In this document: piece by piece, positions 1 through 12,041 of the stretch
Numbering within the stretch: position 1 is the first letter of the stretch
How the letters are laid out: the number at the start of each line of letters is the position of its first letter
DNA from: Dendrobium chrysotoxum
Lineage: Eukaryota > Streptophyta > Magnoliopsida > Asparagales > Orchidaceae
Reading direction: 5' to 3'
Length of the DNA stretch: 64,000 bases
Assembly: GCA_019925795.1 (NCBI GenBank)
Contig: CM034314.1
Span: 36,325,774 to 36,389,773 of the forward strand
Made by a program: the position numbers and the translations under genes
The notes under the pieces: model-generated
Told to the model about the DNA's origin: nothing
What the model saw: the letters and a program-made list of their open reading frames with translations, nothing else
The model's database searches: none

Positions 1-858
1 AGGGGAAGCAATAGACACAGAAATCTTTTTGGGCTGGCTCCACCTCAGAATCATCTAAACAAGAAGCAGAGGAGGAGGTAACAAACCTATGTCTTATGGC
101 TAATGATAATCTTGATCAGTTAGATCAAGATGAGGAATGTTAGCTATCTTATAATGAACTATTTATTATATCAAAAGAATAATTCATGATTTATATAGAA
201 TGCTCAAAAAGATGTATGCTAGTTTAAACACTAATTTTACTACTTTACAAAAAAGCACAATTGTCTGATAGCTGAACATTCTGATTTAGATAGCAATCAC
301 ATGTCTTTACTTAAAGAGTTTGATGCATTAAATAAGAAGCATATTGATTTATCTAGTGCATATGAATCCTTGAAGTTAAAGCATCTTGAGATAGAAAAAT
401 CCTATAAATAATTAGAAACATGTGCATCTGAACTATATAGTAGTGAGCATGCATTTAGATTGGAAGTTGCAAATCCTAAAAGTGTGAATAAATTTTTAAA
501 AGCAAAAATTCATGCATAACAACAAAATAAAACACCACCTACATTAACACAATGGTATAATCCCACATCACTGCATGCATCATATACACCTAGGAAGAGG
601 CACATCTCCCAGCAAAAACTAGTGAATCTGTTCCTTGGGGTTAAGTGTCATTCTTGTGGCATGCTAGGTCACATAGCCCACACTTGCACTATACACTGTA
701 GGAAAAATCTAATATGAAGGCCAAAATCACATGCACCATAATATAGCATGCATGCAAGCCATTCATCAAGGCAAAAGGTGGAACCCAAACTCACTTAGGT
801 TCCTAAATCTAATATCTGATTGACTTTGTAGGAGTGCTCTCACAAAAGGCCTTGTAAG
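1..858 (+). pseudogene. gag: gag of element A (3' part), decayed
   Basis: This is the C-terminal part of a Sirevirus gag, the nucleocapsid/capsid polyprotein that packages element RNA. A peptide beginning NLCLMAND at about 87-130 matches the same spot in the gag of elements B and C. A zinc knuckle of the CX2CX4HX4C form is intact at 646-687 (Cys646, Cys655, His670, Cys685 by codon start). Many in-frame stops lie between 140 and 540, so no full protein can be made. The N-terminal UBN2-like part is outside the window. The family is clear from the paralogues in this window; the exact gag/pol border is a guess. Confidence 0.8.
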
Positions 859-3546
859 AGCATGTGGTACCTAGACAGTGGATGCTCAAGGCATATGACT
901 GGACATTTGAAGCAGTTCATCACATTGGAGGCTAGGTCAGGAGACAAGGTCACACTGGGAGATAACACCACTAGGAAAGTGGTGGGCACATATATAATTA
1001 AAAACTCAAAGAATTTCATAATTGAGAATATTTTACTTGATGATGGTTTAAAGCATAATTTACTTAGCATTAGTCAGTTATATGACAAAGGGTTTGATAT
1101 TAAACTTTTATCTACAAAATACATGATTAGTTTGACTAGGAAATTATGTTTAAAAGGGAAAAAGTCAATAATATTTATATACTTGATTTAAATTACATTG
1201 AATACTCTAACTCTCTATTTTTGAAAACCACTATTGATGAATCCTCGCTATGGCATAGGATATTATGTCATGCTTGGACCCGTTAGTACAGCCAGCCTTG
1301 GAGGGAAATCATATGGATTTATAATTATTGATGACCATTCTAGATATCAAATATTTATAGTGATCATGGTGGAGAGTTTAAAAATAATATTGTCAGGAGA
1401 TATAGATAGAGCATAACTTTTTTGCCCCTAAGACCCCTCAATAAAATGGAATAGCTAAAAAAAAGAATAAAACTTTAGTACAAGTTGTTAGGACTATGCC
1501 AGCTGAATATTCTATTCCTAGATATGTTTGGGCAGAAGCAAGAAATACTGCGTCTTATGTATTGAATAGGGTAAATGTTAGATCCAAGTTAAATAATACA
1601 ACCTATGAGCTCCTTAAGGGTAGGACACCTAACCTTTCTCAATTGCATGTCTTTGGATGTAGATGTTCTATCCTGATTAATGGAAAATCACCTCTAGGAA
1701 ACTTTGATCCCAAATTTGATGAAGAAGTCTTCTTAGGATGTTCATTTATAGGAAAGGCCTATAGAATTTTTAATAAGAGGACCTTAGAGTAGAAGAATCT
1801 ACCCATATTATATTTGATGAATCAGATAAAACCTTTGAACTTAGACTAAAAGAAGAAGAAGTAGAGGTCATCCAAGGGGTAAAATCCATTGACCTAGGGG
1901 ATAGAGTAGAATCTCAGGAGCCTTTGCCTAAAGAATGGAAATGCCCATCTAGTCATCCTAGAGAACTTATCTTAGGAGACACATCTGAAGGTGTTAGAAC
2001 TAGGAATAGACTTTGGAAGGAGGTTAGTTATTCTGTATTTATCTCCATCATAGAACCCACCAATAGAGCTCAAGCTCGAGCTGATGAATTCTGGATCCTA
2101 TAAATGCAAGAAGAGATAAATCAATTTATTAGAAATAATATATGGGAACTTGTTAGAAGACCTAAGGACCAGAGTGTTATAGGAACTAAGTGGGTTTTCA
2201 AAATTAAATGAATAACTCTGGCATAGTGGTGAGGAATAAGGCTAGATTAGTAGCTAAGGGGTGCAATCAGATTGAATGAGTTAATTTTAAGGAAATATTT
2301 ACCCTTGTAGCTAGACTAGAAGCCATTAGAGTGCTACTAGCCTTTGCCTACTTTAAAGGATTCAAGTTGTATCAGATGGACATGAAGAGTGTCTTCCTAA
2401 ATAGGGTGATTAAAGAAGATGTGTATGTTGAGCAATCCCCAAGTTTTAAGAATTCTCTATTTTTTAATAATTTATTCAAATTAAAGAAGGAAAAGGATGA
2501 GCATATTCCTCCTAGATAGAGCCTTTGTTAAGGGTAGTGTAGACACCACCCTATTCCTTAAGAAAGTAGGAGAAGATCTAGTCATTGTTTAGATTTATGT
2601 CGATGATATACAGTTTGGATCCAGAAATAAAAATCTATGTGATGAATTTTCAAAGACAATGTGTGAAGAATTTGAGATTATCATGATGGGAGAGCTTAAC
2701 TATTTCCTTGAATTTAGTATGAAGCAAAGGGATGATGGAACCTTCCTTAGCCAATCAAAATATATTAAGGATATCCTTAAGAAAAATAACATGGATAATG
2801 CTAAGGCAATAAATACTCCCATGAGCTCTATTATTCAGTTAGATAAGGATCTAAGTGAAAATTCTATTGATTAGAAGAAATATATAGGGATAATTGGATC
2901 ACTTCTTTATTTGAATACCAGTAGAACTAATATAATATTTAGTGTATGTCTATGTACTAAATTTCAGGCTAATCCAAAAGAATCTCATATAACTGTTGTT
3001 AAGAAAATCCTTAGATACCTATTAGGCATCCAAAACCTAGCTATCCGGTACCCTAGACATAGCTCATCCTTTGAAATCATAAAATATTCAGACTCTGACT
3101 TTACAGGATATAGGGTAGATAGGAAAAGCACATCAGGAACCTGTCAGTTTATAGGCTAATCATTAGTCTCCTAGCCTAATATAAAGTAGAATTCAATAGC
3201 CCTATCCACTGCTGAGGCGAAATACATTATCGTAGGAAACTGTACTGCTCAGGTCTTATGGCTAAAGCAATAAATCTTAGATCTTAGACATACTGTAGGC
3301 AACATTCCTATTATGTGTGACAACACTAGTGCCATCTGCATCTCCAAAAATCTAATCCAACACTCCCGCATAAACCATATAGATATTAGGCATCATTTTA
3401 TAAGAGATCATGTAGCCAAGGGGGATATATAACTTCATCATATAGCTACTGGAGATCAATTGGCAGACATCTTTACCAAACCCCTTGCCTATGACATCTT
3501 GAGCACCTTGAGGACTAGAGTAAGTGTTATAGACATTCATGCTTGA
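859..3546 (+). pseudogene. pol: pol of element A (protease, integrase, RT, RNase H), decayed
   Basis: Ty1/copia polyprotein that would process itself, copy the RNA and integrate the cDNA. Visible in order: aspartic protease with the active-site DSG in WYLDSGCSRHMTG (about 862-903); integrase core remnant around SLGGKSYGF (1300-1350), with much of the catalytic part missing; integrase C-terminal part (1500-1790); RT from GTKWVFK (2180) through the YVDD motif (about 2598-2612); RNase H to a stop at 3544-3546. Stops are scattered, for example at 2101, 2211 and 2517, and there are frameshifts near 1790 and 2510. The tail matches the ends of the other four pol copies here (VIDI then H/N and A). 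It cannot encode a working protein. Confidence 0.9.
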
Positions 3547-3769
3547 TTTACGATGAATCTAAATTATTCTATCATTTGAAATCAATCATTCATTTTGTAT
3601 ACTTTAAATATGCATCTTTTTAAATTTATTGACTATTTATTTGTTTAAGTACGTTTTCTATTTTTTTTTTTCATTTTTTTGTTTAGTGGATGTTCGATGA
3701 TCATCACACACCCTTCTCTATCTTAAATAAAAAAAAATTATAAATTTAAAAATTAAAATTTCTTCACAT

Positions 3770-4258
3770 TATATTATATGATTCACTTCATACTATATGA
3801 TCTACACATCCCTACATAAATCTCTATCCTCAGTTAAATCAGTGGGCAAGATATACTTAATTAATGATGATCATACCATACAAACACCTTTTCGTACTAT
3901 ATAATACATGTGTCAAAAGTTATTAGACAAATTCAAGTCGGCCGATACGATAATAATTAACCTATCATACTTACAAACATCTATTCGTACTGTATGACCC
4001 ATTTAATCAAAATTCATACAGATGACTCCTCAGGATGAATGTAATTCCTTAAGATCATCCAGTATGATACTAATCAAATTGTATGATTTGACCTCTTTTT
4101 CTGATAAGTCGTACAGATAATTTAACTTCATCTAATCATATTGTATGACCTTTCAAAAAATCTATAAATTGGAAGGATTTCTTTTATTCAACTCACTCAA
4201 TCCTTTAATTACTTTTTCTTCCCTATTAACTCATATTCTCATATATTCACGTTCTCAC
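3770..4258 (+). promoter_or_regulatory. Palindrome array plus TATA-like box before the env-like ORF of element A
   Basis: Between pol and the env-like start lies about 370 bp of decayed dyads of the type CGTAC-N-GTACG and CATAC-N-GTATG, the same type as in this element's LTR at 6015-6560. A TATA box (CTATAAATTGGAAGG, TATA core 4163-4169) follows, 90 bp before the ATG at 4259. Elements B, E and H have the same order. I infer an internal promoter for the env-like ORF. Confidence 0.55.
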
Positions 4259-5448
4259 ATGGCCAGAGGCAGCAAACTAGGTTGACTGACCCAAGGAGGC
4301 TCTTCCTCTCATCGCCCTGTCAAAAATCATTTTCAATCTGCTGAGGATGAAGCTGTGTACTATAGGTATAAGGAAGCTTGTATCACCCCCTCCAAAATGC
4401 TAAATCAACTAGCATTAAACTATGAGGTGATGAGTATTCGCATCCACCTCTCTCCAATTTCTTCTTGCCCTCACTTTTCCTTTCAACTCCAAGATTCTCT
4501 ATAAATTTTTTGCAAAAGTCTTACAATTAGTGCCACTGCCCCTATCATGAGATCCTATGTTTGTCGGAGTCCCATAGAAATTACTAAAGAAGATTTAGGC
4601 AAACACCTCCACCTTTCCATAAAAGGACCTCGACCTCAATCAATAGCCCCTAGGGGTGACTTTGATTGGAGTGTGGTTACTCTAATTATCTAAAATGTCA
4701 CCCTAAATCAACATCAAACCCTTATTCACTCATTAAATCAAAATGCGTGTATTATCCAGCGTGTCCTTCAAACCTCTATAATTCATAAAGTTGGAGATCA
4801 CATTGATATTACTACACTCCTTTCCTTGGTCACCTACTTTATTATGTCTGAAATCTAATTTGATGAAGCCCAAATGATTATTGATTATATTCAAAACCTA
4901 ACTCCCATTCTCGACTTCCTTCTCCTAGAAGAAAGCAAAATATTTCTCTTCGTCATGTCATTACCTATATTCTAGACAAAAAGTATGAGCTTACCTACCT
5001 TATAACTGTAGATTATTTTCCTATTTTCAACACTGACGGTTCCTTCCATATTCTTTCCATCATCTTTGGGGGCAACAACAAGATGAACCAGATTTTGAAT
5101 GAAGAAGGGGAAGCTGGTACTACAGCTGCTCCTACACTCAAACCTGCACCAGTACCAGTGCCACCACTTGTACTAGCATACCAGTCTTACCTATATGAGG
5201 AGTTGATATAGTAATTTGATTGACTAGAGTATCGCCTAGATTCTTATTTTTAGCAGCAACAACAGTAGAATGAGGCAGACATGGCGTGGTTTGGGGAATA
5301 ATTTTCTTATATTCACAAATACTTCTAGCCACCGCCACCACCTCATCCGGTCTTTTCTTACTTTTTGATTTTGTGTGTTATGTTTTTTTATATGTTTTTC
5401 GTGCTCTATAGTTTTTTTATGTCTCTACTTTTTCCCCCTTTTTGGTGA
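4259..5448 (+). pseudogene. Envelope-like ORF of element A, decayed
   Basis: Third ORF after pol, homologous to those in B, E and H. It starts MARGSKLG at 4259 and carries stops at 4283 and later. Matching blocks include YRYKEACITPSKMLNQLALNY, the ITKEDLG..LHLS block, FDWSVV, and IIQRVLQTSIIHKVGDHIDI. Near the end come a Gln-rich stretch and five prolines, then about 30 codons free of stops that are nearly all hydrophobic (5350-5445), ending in TGA at 5446-5448. Its function is unknown; similar plant proteins are labelled env-like in Sireviruses or, I believe, as a putative plant transposon protein domain. The hydrophobic end fits a membrane anchor. Confidence 0.7.
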
Positions 5449-5450
5449 TG

Positions 5451-5464
5451 CCAAAAGTGGGAGA
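5451..5464 (+). other. Internal PPT-like tract of element A
   Basis: Purine tract AAAAGTGGGAGA followed by ATTATTGG, mimicking the true polypurine tract plus LTR start. The same duplicate occurs at 11021, 25635, 53945 and 58744 in the other elements. Confidence 0.5.
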
Positions 5465-5681
5465 ATTATTGGTTGTTTGTATATCTATTTCATTTTTATT
5501 AAATAGTTGATCTTGTACAATTTTTATTTTTGGTGCATTTTTCATTTTTTTCTTCCTTTTTACATTTTTTTAAATTAAAAATAAGCTTACCCCTATTTTT
5601 AAAATCTATCACCTAGTGAGGGTAAGATTAGGAGAAAAGAACATTAACTTTCTTCTTCAAAGAAAAAATATTTGCCATCAT

Positions 5682-5695
5682 AAAAAAGGGAGAGA
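5682..5695 (+). other. Polypurine tract of element A
   Basis: AAAAAAGGGAGAGA lies one base before the LTR start TGTTACAATC. It primes plus-strand DNA synthesis in LTR retrotransposons. Confidence 0.85.
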
Positions 5696-5696
5696 T

Positions 5697-7434
5697 TGTT
5701 ACAATCTAGGATCCATAACTTGTGATTTTGATGATAACAAATATTATTGATTGAGATTTTATTTCTTCTAGCATATATATTAGATATTGTCTTGTTTGTG
5801 TGTACTACCATTTTAGGTATATCTTAAACCACTCAATATTGATCAAGACTCAAGTTTGGGTAAAATAGGATGTAATTCAAAAGAGACTGTATTTTTCATT
5901 TTCCTTATTTTATATTTATTAAGTATGGCCATGTAAGGGTGTATGCTAAATTAGTAACCGTCCACACACATATAGGGAGTGATGAAAATAGAGTTGAAAA
6001 TTTTTTAAACTAATCCTATTGTACGATCATGATCATACTGTATGATTCGCTAGCCGCCAGATAATTTAGGAAAGTGTTTTAAAAATCTAATTTTGAACTA
6101 ATCATACTGTATGATCAAAATCTTACTATATGATATTTGAAATCATACTTAAATTATCTCCTATAATTAGTCAATTAAATAATAGTTTAATAAATATGGC
6201 TAATCATACTGTACAATGAAGATCAAATTGTTTGATGGACAGAGACAAAATTCGATCATCCTGAATGTCATACTGGATGAAAACCTTGATTTTTGAGCTA
6301 ATCATATAGTATGATATTAATCATACTGTACAAACCATTAATACTTAAACTGAATGTACTGTACAATATAAATCATACAAGACAATCGATATAGATAATT
6401 TCTAATCATCCTATTAATTAACTTGTATGAACAGGGTGAAATTGAACTAATCATACCATACAAACTTACGATCATACTGTATAAAAGTATATAGAATTTG
6501 AGTAATTTTTTTAATGACTATTCCATTGTACTAAATGAACATCAGTTTTGAACTAATCATAATGTATGAATAATGATGGCCTAATTAAAAATTTAGGGTT
6601 TTTTGAAGCCTTGCAGTTAAGCATCTCATTAAAGTCTTGTGAAAAAACTTTTGGTTGTTGAAGAAACTCTAAAGGAGAATTCCTTGAGAGAGCTATGGGC
6701 TTAGAGATGAAGAAGGTGAGGTTGTGTGCGAGGGAGAAGGAGTGTGAGGGGTATTCACACGGTTGCTCCAGGCAAGCATGCACCTAGCTTCCTCCTGTGG
6801 TCTTGGTGAGTTCTTCGAGTTTCTCTTGGGATATAAGCTTAAAAGTCAGGGTCTAGGGTTCTCTACCATCACCAGGAGGGTGACAAAGATTTCTTAGGTT
6901 CTCTTTCTTGTCCAAGAGGGTGAAAAAGGATTGAAGATCTGTTGCCATCACCAGGAGGTAAACATAGCTTTTGGTTCTCCATCATACTGGGTTTGGTGGA
7001 AGTGATTCCTATAAGGGCTTCTCCACCTTATTGTGGGGGCAAAAAGAGAGTCACTTTAGTGTTTGTGCAATACCTAGAGATTAGTACTCTGGGGAGTGGA
7101 CGTAAGTCAAGGTTAATCGAACTACTATAAAATTTATGGTGTGCTCTTTCTGATTTTTTTTTCTTTTCTATATTTTTTAGTTTCTGCACTTCAAATTTCC
7201 TGCACAAATTATTTTGTTATTCCAAGCCGCACTTAGTTTAATTAATGATTAACAAAAATAAAAATTTTCATATTCTACTTGATTTATTTGTGCCTCAAAA
7301 TAAAAACAAAATCAAGTTATGAATTGCTTCTGCTTGTACTTGTATTAGTTACTCATTTAGATCTTTTTTCAAAAATTATGATCTAGCATAAAATAAAAAG
7401 AAAGTTTTTGTTGTAGTATTTTTTAAAAATACCA

Positions 7435-7468
<34 letters not shown>

Positions 7469-7520
7469 TTGTGTGCCTAGGGATAGTTCAATAAGATCTC
7501 ATAACCTCCCCAAACTTTCA
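5697..7520 (+). repeat. 3' LTR of element A
   Basis: Starts TGTTACAATCTAGGATCC and ends AAACTTTCA, like the LTR ends of H, C and E on the opposite strand. Contents in transcript order: palindromes at 6015-6560, a stem-loop GTGTGA/TCACAC at 6742-6760, degenerate mini-hairpins with an AGGAG loop at 6870-6990, a TATA-like box at 7126-7132 (ACTATAAAATTTATGG), then the poly-C run. The length is 1824 bp. The partner LTR is outside the window. Confidence 0.85.
7440..7468. repeat. Homopolymer of 29 C within the LTR of element A
   Basis: It lies in the block where the other LTRs have only about 4 to 8 consecutive Gs on the + strand (for example near 8998 and 56965). Either a real expansion or an assembly or sequencing length error. 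Confidence 0.9.
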
Positions 7521-8959
7521 AATATTCCTCCATCTTAGGATACAGTCAACTAGACTTTCACTAGGTTTCTATTTTTCCACTACCAGGTCTCCTACTGTTA
7601 CATGGTGACATGCCCCAGTAAACCTTTTGGTGAATATCTTTTTTAATTCTGCAAATAAAGCACTGAGCCATTAGATATCTCAGCATGCCATTGAAATGCA
7701 ACACCTGATAAACTGCTTACAAATTTTCTAAACAGTAGAGCGTCGATGTCTCCTACATTACAATAACTAGCCCAGAAATGTGCTAAATGTTGCTTTGGAT
7801 CCCCTATTTCATCAAATTATTGAACAATGGTGGAACAAATATTTTAGGAAAAGAAAATAAGTAATATTCTTCTAGGTAAGGCCTACCCTTCAGAACAGAT
7901 GAGGAACCCTTAGACTATGCAAAACCTTCATTGACTTGTTGTTTAACTATTTATTTAAAGTCTAGTGTTTGTACTCTTTCCTTTTCTGATTCCAAAGCCT
8001 CGGTTTTATTTTCTTTTACAACAACTTTAAGTTTATTATAATGATGGATGGATTCAACTAGAATAGGATTTATATGAGCCTTAGCTAAAGTGACCTCTTT
8101 ACTTTAGAGAGCTATTATAGAAGCCATTAGCTCTTCCATTTTATTTTCCATCCAAGTTATATGTTCATCTTCTTTACTTAGCTGATCAAAAAGACTGCTA
8201 GTCAAATTTGAAAAATACTCTTCATATTCTTCTTCTTCATTTTCAGCTTCTACTTGATTCATTTTTATTTTCTTTTTATCTTTTGATATAGATGATCATG
8301 TATCCACCATAAATACACTTTCACCAATTTCTTTATCTTGCATACTTGTCTATATATTCTCTGCATCCTATTGTTCATCTAATTGTCTAATACTCTCCTT
8401 TAGGTGATTCATCATCTCTTCCATGGATTTCCTTGCTATATTGTGTTGAAGTACATAAGTATATTCTCTACCAACTGATGATTCCTCAACAGATTTTCTC
8501 TTCTTTGCTTTTCCCTCTACTATATATTGTTTATTAGCAACTAATGCAGTTAATATGGCAATTATTTTAGGATACAATATTTTATCGCCATTAGATAACA
8601 GAACAGGTTGAATTGTCAAATTCAATCTACTTCTATCAAGATGAGGAGACAAATCTTGACCTTACAACTAATGTTGATCAACTTTTGATAAATGTTGACC
8701 CAAAGAGTGACTAGTAGTTCTGACTAGAATGTTTCTAGATTGAACAAAAAAGGAGGGGAAATAGGATCATACCCTCAACGGGCAAAAGCTCCATATCCCA
8801 ATGATTTGATCGAAGTAAACTGATCATGATTATTAGAAGATATTGTACAGTAATTGAATTGTGAACATCTTCTCAATTCCTACTAACACTTTATAGTATA
8901 TACTGGTTGACCAGGACCCAATTCTCTGAATTATACTCTTCTCTTGATAAGAGGAGACA
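7521..8959 (-). pseudogene. gag: gag of Tat-like gypsy element G1, C-terminal piece
   Basis: The reverse strand gives a gypsy capsid domain in decayed form: a block GDPKQHLAHF, then SGVAFQWHAEIS, then LVDCILRWRN, which are hallmarks of plant Ty3/gypsy gag (retrotrans_gag). Before it lies a charged linker rich in Glu and Lys (8170-8280) and an unbroken stretch of 94 codons at 8368-8652. Stops and frameshifts are present near 8363, 8310 and 7810. The piece continues upstream at 20459-21228; the two were separated by insertion of element B. Its downstream end at 7521 is cut by element A. The assignment to the Tat group rests mainly on the PBS at 21720. Confidence 0.75.
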
Positions 8960-8964
8960 CTTCT
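8960..8964. repeat. Target site duplication of element B, left copy
   Basis: CTTCT, repeated exactly at 20454-20458. Copia integrases make 5-bp duplications. Confidence 0.85.
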
Positions 8965-10632
8965 TGATATTGCGAATAGGTTGTTAGAACTATTGATTAC
9001 ATCCCTAGGCTAACCAAGAGGGGGGTGAATTGGTGTTTTTAAAAATTTCTCTTAGAATTTTGGAAAACTTTTAATCAAAAACTTAAGCAAATTGTACTGT
9101 ACGATTTAAGTTTGTACAGTACGAACAGAAGTAAATCTTGTATTTTCAACCACAGAAAAATAAAGTGCAACGCAGTAAGAAAATGCAGAAAATAAAAATA
9201 AGAATAGAGAACACAAGATTTTATAGTGGTTCGGTCAAACACGACCTACATCCATTTCCTAGAGACTTCTTCTCTAGGTATTGCACTATATCGATGTGAC
9301 TCTCCTTTAGCCCCCACAGCAAGGCGAAGAAGCCGTTACAAAACTCTCTTCCACCAAATCCTGGTACGGCAGAGAACCGTCATCCTTTTTCACCCTCTTG
9401 GTGAAGGCAGAGAACCCGCTCATCCTTTCACACCCTCTTAGTGTAGGTAGAGAACCCGCTCGTCCTTTCACACCCTCCTGGTGTAGGCAGAGAACCTGCT
9501 CGTCCTTTTTCACCCTCCTGATGATGGTAGAGAACCGAAAACCTCTCGAACAACTTTCTTATAAGAGCCTCCAAGGAGATTGGGAAGAACCTTAAAGTAC
9601 AAACAAAGAGATCCTCACACTTGAATAACTTTGTGAATCCCCTCACAATTTTCTCTTCAAAGATCTCACAACACTCACTCCCAATCACTCTTCCAATCAC
9701 TCTCCCTTTCACTCTCAAGAAGCATTTTCATAGAAGGATCTTCCACAAGTCAGTTTTTAGGACCCTTAAGTTCTAAGGACAAGAAAAACCATCCAAAAAC
9801 TAAAAATTTCAAGTTTAACGCATTCTGATCATCCCGTACAATCGATATCGTATTGTACGAATAGTTCAACTTATTGAATGATTCGTCTCATACGATCCAA
9901 TACGAACCAAAATCGAGCTGTTTGTACCTTACAACCTTTTGTATGAACTACATTTCGTACTATATAAATAGTTCAAAAAATTGAATGATTCATCCCGTAT
10001 GATCCATTTCGAGCCGTTCGTACCAACAGTTCATCCCGTACGAACAAGTCGTATGAACCATTCAAAGCCATTCATACCAATAGTTTATCTTGTATGAACA
10101 AGTCGTATGAGCCATTCTGAGTCGTTCATACCAACGATTCATCCCGTATGAACAAGTCGTACGAACCATTCCGAGCCGTTCATACCTCAAATCCTTATGT
10201 ACAAAGTCCATTTCGTATTGTACGAACAACACTTAGAAAATTTTTGAAAAGGCTGGTTCGTTGCTGAGGACCAACATCACAGATTGTCCCGTATGAATTC
10301 TATTTTGTACTTTACAATCAATTTTAAAAATTAAGCTTTCACTCCCCTAGTGTGTGTGTGCACAGTTATCTAACTTACAATCACACTCTCTCAGACTCAA
10401 GAAAAATAAAAAATAAAACATACAGACTTCACTTATAATAAACATTAACAAATGAACTTGAAGTCTTCAACAGTCTGGAGTGTGAATTTTCTGAAAAATA
10501 TGTTAGTACACACAAAAAGAAACACCAATATTTGTTAGGAGAAAAATAAAACAAACAATAAGCTTTTGTAATCATCAAAAAAAACTTGTATCAAAATTCA
10601 CTTGAACGAACTGATTTGCACAAATCATAACA
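8965..10632 (-). repeat. 3' LTR of element B
   Basis: Its 1668 bp match 18790-20453. Contents on the minus strand in order: TGTTATG start at 10632; CGTAC-type palindromes (about 10320-9830); stem-loop TTGTGA/TCACAA (9631-9648); four mini-hairpins (9389-9524); stem-loop CCTAGAGA/TCTCTAGG (9258-9278); TATA-like box (9219-9225); two more palindromes (9092-9130). Confidence 0.95.
9389..9524 (-). repeat. Four mini-hairpins, 40-bp period (3' LTR of B)
   Basis: Inverted repeats centred at 9397, 9437, 9477 and 9517. On the minus strand the stems are TTCACC/GGTGAA, ACACT/GGTGT, ACACC/GGTGT and TCATC/GGTGA, around a 5-base loop AGGAG or AAGAG. Each is preceded by GGTTCTCTRCC. The same array is in every env-type LTR here. 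Confidence 0.8.
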
Positions 10633-10648
10633 ATCTCCCCCTTTTTAA
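10633..10648 (-). other. Polypurine tract of element B
   Basis: The minus strand reads TTAAAAAGGGGGAGAT directly before the LTR start TGTTATG. Confidence 0.85.
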
Positions 10649-11020
10649 TGATGGCAAAACATTTATTGTTTGAGTGAATAAGTAAACCAATATTTCTCCT
10701 AGGCGTCCACTAAATGTAAGCTCCCCCTAAATAAATGATCTCCTAAGCTCCCCCTAAACGGAAGTGCCCCCTAAAGAAATGATCTACACGAACCAAGGGG
10801 AAAAAGGGGATAAGTGGAGAAGAAAAAAAATGGATAGACAAAGACAAGCAAGCACATTAAACATACAATGCAGCATACGATGCAAGAAAAAAAATGCATA
10901 GACAAAGACAAGAAAGTACATTAAACATACAATGCAACATACGATGCAACTATCCATACAAAACTTATACAAACTAACATACAATATAACATACAATGCA
11001 ATAAGTCAAACAATACAAAA

Positions 11021-11037
11021 CTCCCCCTTTTGACAAC
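11021..11037 (-). other. Internal PPT-like tract of element B
   Basis: The minus strand reads GTTGTCAAAAGGGGGAG, about 390 bp before the true PPT. It is a second copy of the motif found in A, C, E and H. The stretch 10649-12041 otherwise holds no gene. Confidence 0.55.
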
Positions 11038-11319
11038 AACAAAAAGGGAAGACACTCAAAGGAGTTGGTGATTTAAATAATGTTAAAAGAAGATTAATTA
11101 TAATATTAAAATCAAATGCAAAAAGTAAGGACTCAAAATGGTTTAGATCACATACTATAATAACGAGAAGAGAAGATGATCTATGGCAGTAATGTAATAG
11201 ACATATAAAGTAACCACAACTATTGCACAAATGATGAAATAAAATTACCAAATCTCTAAGTCAAAAGTGATGATCATTGATTAGTGAAATTAGAGAAAAT
11301 GTTAAAGGAAAGAACAATT

Positions 11320-11460
11320 GGCGACATTGCGCATCTTTTCAAATGAAGGGGCACATTTTGTGCACTTAGTCAATGTTTAGGCTAATTTTGTGCCTCTTTA
11401 TAATTTTGGAGACATTGCGCATCTTTTCATTGTATGACACGCTTTGTGCATCTTTTCAAG
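11320..11460. repeat. Cluster of short dyads (GCGCA/TGTGC type) in element B
   Basis: Five or six copies of a degenerate unit ending GCGCATCTTTT or GTGCCTCTTT at about 30-bp steps, several with inner dyads such as GCACATTTTGTGC. The same cluster is at 26099-26260 (C) and 61111-61264 (E). Role unknown. Confidence 0.6.
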
Positions 11461-12041
11461 CTTTGCTCTTTTTATTTTAACTAAATAAAATTCTTTCCAA
11501 CAACACAATCCCTTAATCACTAGTATAATAATGAACACTTTGATATCAAAATCAAGAGCAATATTAAGACATCAAATATACAATAATTTAGGCTAAGTAA
11601 TACATGTCTAAAAATCATATAAAGTAATACCTTCTAATCTACACCAAATCATAATAAAATTTAAATATTTTGAGAAATTAAATTATGTATAAAAATTTCT
11701 ATTATAATCCAAATTCAGTTAACATTTTAGAAATTTAATCAACTATGGTCGAGTGTTAAAGTTCAGAATATTTTTAGTCATAGTTACAATCAGATAACAA
11801 TATACACAAAAACTGAACTTTTTGTATTTCACATAATGCTAACATAACATAAAGCAAGCTTTTACATTCAAATCAATTCCCACATGGAAATAAAGCTTGC
11901 TAGAACAACCATCATAGAACTGCAATCACAACCATCAAAATAACAACAATCATATTCAAGAACAACAACAACAACCACAGCATCCAAGCCTAAGAGAACA
12001 ACAAAGACAACCAAGAGCTAAGCCAAACAAGTAGAAGGACA

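Larger units (their letters stand above)
1..7520 (+). mobile_element. Element A: Sirevirus-like Ty1/copia retrotransposon, 5' end outside window
   Basis: The order is gag 3' part, pol (protease, integrase, RT, RNase H), palindrome array, env-like ORF, polypurine tract, 3' LTR. Gene order with integrase before RT is that of Ty1/copia. The RT signature (YVDDI followed by FGS) and the presence of an env-like ORF after pol are typical of Sireviruses. Every ORF has stops or frameshifts, so this copy is dead. The LTR ends at 7520, where Tat-like gypsy gag sequence resumes, so A was inserted into element G1. The five bases after it (7521-7525) would be one copy of the target duplication; the other copy lies outside the window. 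Confidence 0.9.

Noticed and set aside
7521..8959. Possible endogenous pararetrovirus ORF, because the open stretch at 8368-8652 has no obvious gag motif
   Set aside because: The sequence downstream gives clear gypsy gag blocks (GDPKQHLAHF, FQWHAEIS), and a gypsy-type PBS and LTR lie upstream at 21720-21746.
9307..9718. Overlapping ORFs of 65-96 codons on both strands in the LTRs (also near 19132-19543, 23993-24361, 57147-57676)
   Set aside because: Their repeated peptides come from the 40-bp mini-hairpin repeats read in frame. They differ between LTR copies and have no known domain, so they are not genes.
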